From: JBFHRB01 sp041591915
GTDB lineage: Bacteria > Actinomycetota > Nitriliruptoria > Nitriliruptorales > Nitriliruptoraceae
Assembly: GCA_041591915.1 (NCBI GenBank)
Contig: JBFHRB010000128.1
Span: 1-9,463, forward strand
Direction of reading: 5' to 3'
Length of the DNA stretch: 9,463 bases
A program made the position numbers and the translations under genes. The notes beneath the pieces are model-generated. The model saw nothing but the letters and a program-made list of their open reading frames with translations. It did no database searches and was not told where the DNA came from. Each line of letters begins with the position of its first letter. Position 1 is the first letter of the stretch. This document shows, piece after piece, positions 6,138-9,463 of this stretch.

Positions 6138-6171
6138 GACGCCCGATCGGGTCGCTTCGTACGGTGACCGT
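6136..6171 (+). promoter_or_regulatory. Putative promoter of the universal stress protein, with two palindromes
   Basis: CTGACG (6136-6141) matches four of six TTGACA bases. Eighteen bases later TACGGT (6160-6165) fits the -10 box, giving a leader of about 24 bases with GAGGAGG. The perfect palindrome CCCGATCGGG (6142-6151) fills the first part of the spacer, and ACGGTGACCGT (6161-6171) is an odd palindrome over the -10 box. Both are candidate regulator sites. Confidence 0.5.
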
Positions 6172-6195
6172 GCCCGCCGGGACGAGGAGGTCGCC

Positions 6196-6633
6196 ATGGG
6201 CCGCATCGTCGTTGGTGTTGACGGCTCCGAGAGCTCGCAGCGTGCGCTGCGGTGGGCTGCCGACCACGCCGGTCCCGAGGACATCATCGAGGCCATCATG
6301 GTCATCGAGCGTCCGCCGGTCGACTGGGTCATGCCGCTCGAAGGCATCCCGGTCGCGACCGTCGACTACGGGGAGCTCGAGGAGATCGCCGGCAAGAAGC
6401 TGGCGCGGCTGGTCCAGGACGTCCTCGGCGCGCCGCCGAGCGTCAAGGTCGACGAGAACGTGGTCGTCGGATCGCCCGCCGCGGCGCTGCTCGAGGCCAG
6501 CGAGAACGCCGACCTCCTGATCGTGGGCTCGCGCGGCCTCGGTGGCTTCCGTGGCCTGTTGCTGGGCAGCGTCGGCCACAAGCTGGCCGGCCACGCGTCC
6601 TGCCCGGTCGTGATCCTGCCGCAGGAGGACTGA
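6196..6633 (+). CDS. Universal stress protein, single UspA domain
   Basis: This is a 145-residue cytosolic UspA-family protein, usually a homodimer that binds ATP and supports survival under stress or growth arrest. The first strand IVVGVDGSESSQRALRW (4-20) contains the conserved Asp9. The ATP-binding signature G-x2-G-x9-G-(S/T) is intact: Gly111, Gly114, Gly124 and Ser125, within VGSRGLGGFRGLLLGSVGHK. It ends with the usual HASCPVVILP. The intact motif predicts an ATP-binding type rather than the non-binding UspA type. The start ATG 6196 is preceded by GAGGAGG (6184-6190), five bases away, the strongest ribosome binding site in the window. It appears to be a single-gene unit with its own promoter and a downstream hairpin zone. 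Confidence 0.93.
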   Translation: MGRIVVGVDGSESSQRALRWAADHAGPEDIIEAIMVIERPPVDWVMPLEGIPVATVDYGELEEIAGKKLARLVQDVLGAPPSVKVDENVVVGSPAAALLEASENADLLIVGSRGLGGFRGLLLGSVGHKLAGHASCPVVILPQED

Positions 6634-6650
6634 GCACCGATCCGCTCCCA

Positions 6651-6664
6651 ACCGCGCGCGCGGT
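6651..6664. repeat. Perfect 14-bp palindrome after the stress protein gene
   Basis: ACCGCGCGCGCGGT is fully self-complementary and lies 18 bases after the stress protein stop. As alternating CG it may simply reflect composition, or may form part of the terminator zone between the convergent genes. Confidence 0.35.
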
Positions 6665-6676
6665 CCCGGACGGCGC

Positions 6677-6682
6677 TACCGT
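6677..6682 (+). promoter_or_regulatory. -10-like box inside the convergent intergenic region
   Basis: TACCGT matches the boxes seen before other genes, but no sense gene follows on the plus strand. A transcript from here would begin near 6689, run straight into the 14-bp hairpin, and, if not stopped, be antisense to the VOC gene. No -35 element is visible, so function is uncertain. Confidence 0.2.
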
Positions 6683-6693
6683 CGTGCGTGGAC

Positions 6694-6734
6694 CGACGCA
6701 CCCGGCGTGCGTTCGGGGGGCGCCGGGTGCGTCG
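6694..6734. terminator. Strong bidirectional hairpin between convergent genes
   Basis: CGACGCACCCGGCG (6694-6707) and CGCCGGGTGCGTCG (6721-6734) are perfect 14-bp arms with a 13-base loop. They lie 60 bases after the stress protein stop and 46 bases beyond the VOC stop on the other strand. This is the expected site for a shared terminator, although there is no T-run on either strand. Confidence 0.65.
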
Positions 6735-6741
6735 CGATCAT

Positions 6742-6775
6742 CGCGGACGGCCCGGAGAAGGCCCGGCGGTCCGCG
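6742..6775. terminator. Second hairpin, on the VOC side of the convergent zone
   Basis: CGCGGAC (6742-6748) and GTCCGCG (6769-6775) pair over seven bases. Their 20-base loop contains two direct copies of GGCCCGG (6749-6755 and 6760-6766). It begins five bases beyond the VOC stop on the minus strand and is the nearer terminator candidate for that gene. Confidence 0.4.
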
Positions 6776-6780
6776 TCACC

Positions 6781-7173
6781 TCATCGGAGCGTCGTGTCGC
6801 TCAGCCCGATGATGTTGCCCTCGCTGTCCTTGAACCACGCGCCCTTGACGCCGTTGGGCAGTTCCATGATCCCGTCGGCCGTCTTGAAGTCCGGCAGGTC
6901 GTACTCGAGGATCTCGACGCCCTGGTCGCGCAGCTGCTTGACCTCGAGCACCACGTCCTCGACCTGGAACGCCGCGGCGGTCGCCTGGTTCGTGCCAGCG
7001 AACGCGGACGGGTAGATCAGGAACTTGGCGTTGCCCGCCGTCGCGGTGAAGCCGGCGCGCTCGTCCTCCGGGTCGACGGTCTCGCAGTCGAGGCCGAGGC
7101 CCTCCCAGAAGGCACGGGCGCGGCCGAGGTCGGATGCGGGAAGGGTCGGGTGCAGCAGGTGGTCTCGGAGCAT
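6781..7173 (-). CDS. Single-domain VOC (glyoxalase-like) protein
   Basis: This is a 130-residue VOC protein with the usual length and order. The first strand and helix are HPTLPASDLGRARAFWEGLG (8-27), the middle is GFTATAGNAKFLIYPSAFAG, and the second half is FQVEDVVLEVKQLRDQGVEI (69-88). It closes with KGAWFKDSEGNIIGLSD (110-126), the typical W-F-x-D-x-x-G-N ending. Small proteins of this kind may be lyases, dioxygenases, resistance or binding proteins; nothing here fixes the reaction. It has no signal peptide and should be cytosolic. ATG 7173 is preceded by GGAGG (7186 to 7182) with eight bases of spacing, so an upstream in-frame ATG at 7197 is rejected. It lies 99 bases downstream of the secreted protein on the same strand and converges on the stress protein. 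It is not close in sequence to the two-domain VOC protein at 4276-5064. Confidence 0.9.
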   Translation of the reverse strand: MLRDHLLHPTLPASDLGRARAFWEGLGLDCETVDPEDERAGFTATAGNAKFLIYPSAFAGTNQATAAAFQVEDVVLEVKQLRDQGVEILEYDLPDFKTADGIMELPNGVKGAWFKDSEGNIIGLSDTTLR

Positions 7174-7184
7174 GGTGGGTACCT

Positions 7185-7205
7185 CCGCCGGGGGCATCCC
7201 GGCGG
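7185..7205 (-). promoter_or_regulatory. Leader hairpin touching the VOC ribosome binding site
   Basis: Arms CCGCCGGG and CCCGGCGG (7198-7205 and 7185-7192 on the plus strand) form a perfect 8-bp stem with a five-base loop in the VOC leader RNA. The last two paired bases (7186-7185) are the first two G of the GGAGG site. The hairpin could reduce translation, or could end transcripts coming from the secreted protein gene. Confidence 0.45.
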
Positions 7206-7240
7206 CTCCCCCTGAACCGCGCCGTCCCCCGACGGTTCCG

Positions 7241-7246
7241 ACCGTA
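7241..7246 (-). promoter_or_regulatory. Putative -10 box for the VOC gene
   Basis: TACGGT on the minus strand (7246 to 7241), within CGTACGGT, is identical to boxes before the stress protein and the last hydrolase. It would give a leader of about 60 bases holding the hairpin and ribosome binding site. The -35 match is poor. Confidence 0.35.
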
Positions 7247-7272
7247 CGCCTGTCCGGGGACGCGGTACAGCG

Positions 7273-8409
7273 TCAGGGCAGGGTGACCCGTGACGGGAAC
7301 TGCACGCTCCCGAAGTGGATCGTCGCCTCGGCGTCGGCCGCGTTGCCCTCGTGGCCCTCGCTGGTGGCGAAGGGCTCGGCGGCGATCTGCAGGGTCACCT
7401 CGCCGACGGCGGTCGCGTCGAGCCCCGCGAAACGGATGACGTGTCGCTTCGGGTCGGCCGTCAGCTCGTCGCCGGGGATCGCGACCTCCGCCGCGATGCC
7501 CCCGTCGAGGAACAGGTAGGCGTACAGGACGGCCGTCGGGTCCGCGGTCCGGGAGGAGATCCACACCTCCGCGAACGCCTCGCCGACGATGTCCCGGCCG
7601 TCGACGGCGCCGGTCCAGTGCGCCACGAGCGGGTTCTTCGCACGGTCGTGGAAGCCGACGAGCAGGCGCGTGTGGCCGTCGGGGGTGCCCGAGGTCGGCC
7701 GGTCGGCGACGAGCGTCGAGCGCGGCAGGTCGTTCACGCCTGCCTGTGACGAGGCGTAGTCGTACAGCATCGACGCCTGGCCGGGGCCGGTGGCTCCGAG
7801 GTAGAGGATCGCACGGCCGTCCTCCGTCGACGCCGACGGCGTGCCGCCGGCCTCGATCCCCTCACAGTTGGCCGCGATGTCGCCCTCGAGGCAGGCGAGC
7901 GTGGGCTCGGCCGGCGTGACGCCGATGTCGAGGGTGAGGGTCTCGGCGGGGCTGCCGGCCCACGAGCGCACGAACACGGTGATCCGCTGGCAGTGCTCGA
8001 GCGTCAGCCAGGCGCTCTCGTCCCAGCCCGTGCCGCCGTCGATGTTGGGGTCGGCGCTGCGGCCCAGCTCGGCACCGGTGTCGTCGTCGAAGACGAAGAT
8101 GTCGTAGTCGGACTCGGCCGACCAGGTCAGGTCGATCGTCACCTGGGCGCTGGCGGCCGGGGCGAGGTCGACGGTGAAGCTGAACGGCGCGGACCGCAGC
8201 GTCGTCTCGGGGCCGATCTGGTTGTTCGCGGGGGAGGACAGCCCGGGGTAGGCCACGGCCGGGGCCTCGAAGGTGTGGCTGAACCCGTCGGTGGTCAGGT
8301 GGGCGCGTCCGTCGTCGTCGGCGCAGGCGACGGCCGAGCCCGGCAGCGTCGCAGCGACGGAGGTCATGAGCATGGCGGCCGCCAGCGCGGCGCCGATCGT
8401 CTTCCGCAT
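7273..8409 (-). CDS. Secreted protein with PPC-like beta-sandwich, function unknown
   Basis: This 378-residue exported protein is not recognised as a named family. The signal peptide MRKTIGAALAAAMLMTSVAA is followed by TLPGSAVAC. Cleavage after AVA would leave Cys29 near the new N-terminus, but the site is a poor lipobox. Residues ~75-165 resemble a pre-peptidase C-terminal (PPC) beta-sandwich: FSFTVDLAPAASAQVTIDLT, then SDYDIFVFDDDTGAELGRS, then HCQRITVFVRSWAGSPAETL. Cys140, Cys173 and Cys182 may form disulfides. The remaining part (~196-378) is beta-rich, with YLFLDGGIAAEVAIP and HFGSVQFPSRVTLP at the end, and looks like a second sandwich domain. No catalytic motif or protease domain is present. 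ATG 8409 is preceded by GAGGGGAG (8425 to 8418), eight bases away; a longer frame to 8745 is rejected. It diverges from the last hydrolase over a 284-base region. Confidence 0.78.
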   Translation of the reverse strand: MRKTIGAALAAAMLMTSVAATLPGSAVACADDDGRAHLTTDGFSHTFEAPAVAYPGLSSPANNQIGPETTLRSAPFSFTVDLAPAASAQVTIDLTWSAESDYDIFVFDDDTGAELGRSADPNIDGGTGWDESAWLTLEHCQRITVFVRSWAGSPAETLTLDIGVTPAEPTLACLEGDIAANCEGIEAGGTPSASTEDGRAILYLGATGPGQASMLYDYASSQAGVNDLPRSTLVADRPTSGTPDGHTRLLVGFHDRAKNPLVAHWTGAVDGRDIVGEAFAEVWISSRTADPTAVLYAYLFLDGGIAAEVAIPGDELTADPKRHVIRFAGLDATAVGEVTLQIAAEPFATSEGHEGNAADAEATIHFGSVQFPSRVTLP

Positions 8410-8522
8410 CGGTCGAGCTCCCCTCGTGCAGAGGCCCGCGCGCATCACGGCGCTCGGTGGGCCTTGGCGGAGGGGTTCGACGGCCGCACCCCGCGCCCCT
8501 GCTGCGAGACGGCCGTCATGTC

Positions 8523-8552
8523 CGCTGGGTGCGCCATCATGGCGTCCCAGCG
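8523..8552. promoter_or_regulatory. Interrupted inverted repeat, candidate operator
   Basis: Arms CGCTGGG (8523-8529) and CCCAGCG (8546-8552) enclose a second inverted pair CGCCAT (8532-8537) and ATGGCG (8539-8544) around a single central C. Thirteen base pairs of dyad symmetry in 30 bases lie near the middle of the divergent region. A weak minus-strand CATGAT (8541 to 8536) overlaps its centre. Confidence 0.45.
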
Positions 8553-8660
8553 CACACTGAGTCTGACTGGCTGGCAGCCCGGGCCAGGGCAGGGGACGTG
8601 CCACCCACACCCGCCTCCCCGCCCCCGTCGCCCTTCCTGGGGGCCGCGTCGCCGGACGCG

Positions 8661-8666
8661 TACGGT
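8661..8666 (+). promoter_or_regulatory. Putative -10 box for the last hydrolase
   Basis: TACGGT within CGTACGGT ends 27 bases before ATG 8694, giving a leader of about 20 bases with GAGGAGG (8681-8687). No convincing -35 element is visible at the expected spacing. Confidence 0.45.
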
Positions 8667-8693
8667 CCACCCGAGCCGGCGAGGAGGTGGGCG

Positions 8694-9463
8694 ATGGAGG
8701 CGGCCGTCTCCACGATCTGGGTCGACTGCGGGGGCCGACAGGCACGCGCCGAGGTGCGCGGCGAGGGCCCGCCGGTCCTGATCGTCAGCGCCGCCCTGCC
8801 GAACGACCTGGCCGATCCGCTCGCGTCGTCACTCGTCGGCGAGGGCCTCCGGGTCATCAACGTCGACTACGCGCGGCCGGCCGGTTGGGAGGGCGAGCCC
8901 GAGGGTCGGACCTGCGCGGCCCTCGCCGAGGACGGCGTGGCCGTGCTGGATGCGCTCGAGGTCGAACGCGCACACGTCATCGGCATCTCGCGTGGGTCGG
9001 TGGCCGCCTACGCGCTCGCCGCGCGGCACCCGGAGCGCGTCGAGCGACTCGTGCTCGTGACCCCGGTGTCGCCCTTCGCCCCACGGCTCAACGAGCTTCC
9101 GCAGGAGCAGGCCGACGTGCCGGCCACGCCAGAGGAGGCCCGCGCGGCCTTCCTGCAGATGATCCACACGGCGGGGTTCCTCGAGCACCACCGCGCTGCC
9201 GCCGAAGGGCTGCTCGACGCCGTCATGGCGGGCACCGGCACCGTGGTCCGCGTCCCGCGCGAGGTCGAGGAGCCCGTCGGGCGCGACGAGCGCGTTGCTG
9301 CCGACACCCTCGTGGTCATCGCGGGCGACGATCGCGTCGTGCCCCGCGACGACGCCGACGACCTCCTCGACGAGCTCCCGGACGCGTGGGTCGCGGAGGT
9401 GCCGGGCGCCGCGCACGGCCTGCCGATCGAGCAGCCCTCGGCGTGCGCGCGCCTGTTCGCGAC
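8694..9463 (+). CDS. Alpha/beta hydrolase, truncated by the window's right edge
   Basis: The first 256 codons of an alpha/beta hydrolase are present; the frame is still open at the last base. The ATG start has GAGGAGG (8681-8687) six bases upstream. The nucleophile elbow VIGISRGS gives Ser99, followed by the usual helix AAYALAARHPERVERLVLVT. TLVVIAGDDRVVP supplies the likely acid Asp213 and GAAHGLPIEQPS the His241, so the catalytic triad is complete and only a short C-terminal helix should be missing. The segment 130-200 is a short cap. The oxyanion region is odd: after PPVLIV the usual H-G-x-x-G is replaced by SAALPNDLADPL (32-43). Reaction and substrate are unknown, with an esterase or a lactonase among the possibilities. 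No signal peptide is seen. Confidence 0.85.
   Translation, partial: MEAAVSTIWVDCGGRQARAEVRGEGPPVLIVSAALPNDLADPLASSLVGEGLRVINVDYARPAGWEGEPEGRTCAALAEDGVAVLDALEVERAHVIGISRGSVAAYALAARHPERVERLVLVTPVSPFAPRLNELPQEQADVPATPEEARAAFLQMIHTAGFLEHHRAAAEGLLDAVMAGTGTVVRVPREVEEPVGRDERVAADTLVVIAGDDRVVPRDDADDLLDELPDAWVAEVPGAAHGLPIEQPSACARLFA

Larger units (their letters stand above)
8410..8693. other. Divergent intergenic region without a gene
   Basis: These 284 bases separate two divergent start codons. They contain the two ribosome binding sites, an interrupted inverted repeat at 8523-8552, the palindrome GCCCGGGC (8577-8584), and the CGTACGGT -10 motif at 8659-8666. The first TA dinucleotide appears only at 8661, so no standard TAnnnT box exists for the leftward gene within 250 bases of its start. 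No convincing coding frame was found here. Confidence 0.6.

Noticed and set aside
6688..7215. Plus-strand open frame starting after a -10-like box
   Set aside because: It is almost wholly antisense to the VOC gene and its first codons are hairpin sequence; kept only as a possible antisense transcript, not a protein.
8829..9416. Minus-strand open frame of 195 codons at the right edge
   Set aside because: It lies opposite the alpha/beta hydrolase, whose catalytic triad and ribosome binding site make the plus strand the real gene.
1..9463. Mobile element, phage, CRISPR, toxin-antitoxin or biosynthetic cluster
   Set aside because: No transposase, integrase, spaced repeat array, toxin pair or assembly-line gene was found; base composition and codon use look even throughout.

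Overview
This window is very GC-rich, with strong G/C preference at third codon positions, GTG as well as ATG starts, and clear GGAGG-type ribosome binding sites. With a Cfp30B-like double VOC protein, a GerMN/Gmad2 lipoprotein and TAnnnT-type -10 boxes, it suggests chromosomal DNA of a high-GC actinobacterium, possibly a deep-branching class such as Nitriliruptoria or Acidimicrobiia. The assignment is inferred from composition and gene families. No rRNA, tRNA, CRISPR array, transposase or phage gene was seen.

Layout. Positions 2-154 hold the last 50 codons of a protein whose end resembles a TetR-type regulator. A 114-base gap with a perfect 14-bp palindrome leads to a secreted LVIVD-type beta-propeller protein (269-1801, +). 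A YheT-type alpha/beta hydrolase follows (1854-2810, +); its start codon lies inside a long inverted repeat. The hydrolase overlaps tail-to-tail with a GYD-domain protein (2789-3106, -), which lies downstream of a tartronate-semialdehyde-reductase-like dehydrogenase (3197-4084, -). That pair diverges from a double-domain VOC protein (4276-5064, +). Next come a GerMN/Gmad2 lipoprotein (5164-6084, +) and a single-domain universal stress protein (6196-6633, +).

A zone of strong inverted repeats (6651-6775) separates the stress protein from a convergent single-domain VOC protein (6781-7173, -). Upstream of that on the same strand is a secreted protein with a PPC-like beta-sandwich (7273-8409, -). 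A 284-base divergent intergenic region follows. The window ends in an alpha/beta hydrolase truncated by the right edge (8694-9463, +).

The genes do not form one pathway. They look like ordinary, mostly monocistronic actinobacterial genes: small-molecule enzymes (two VOC proteins, two hydrolases, one dehydrogenase), a stress protein and three exported proteins of unknown role. I found no convincing new multi-gene system. The points most worth a second look are regulatory: a recurrent TAC(C/G)GT -10 motif confined to intergenic DNA, several palindromes placed at promoters, the start-codon inverted repeat at 1821-1882, a hairpin touching a ribosome binding site at 7185-7205, and the divergent region at 8410-8693.
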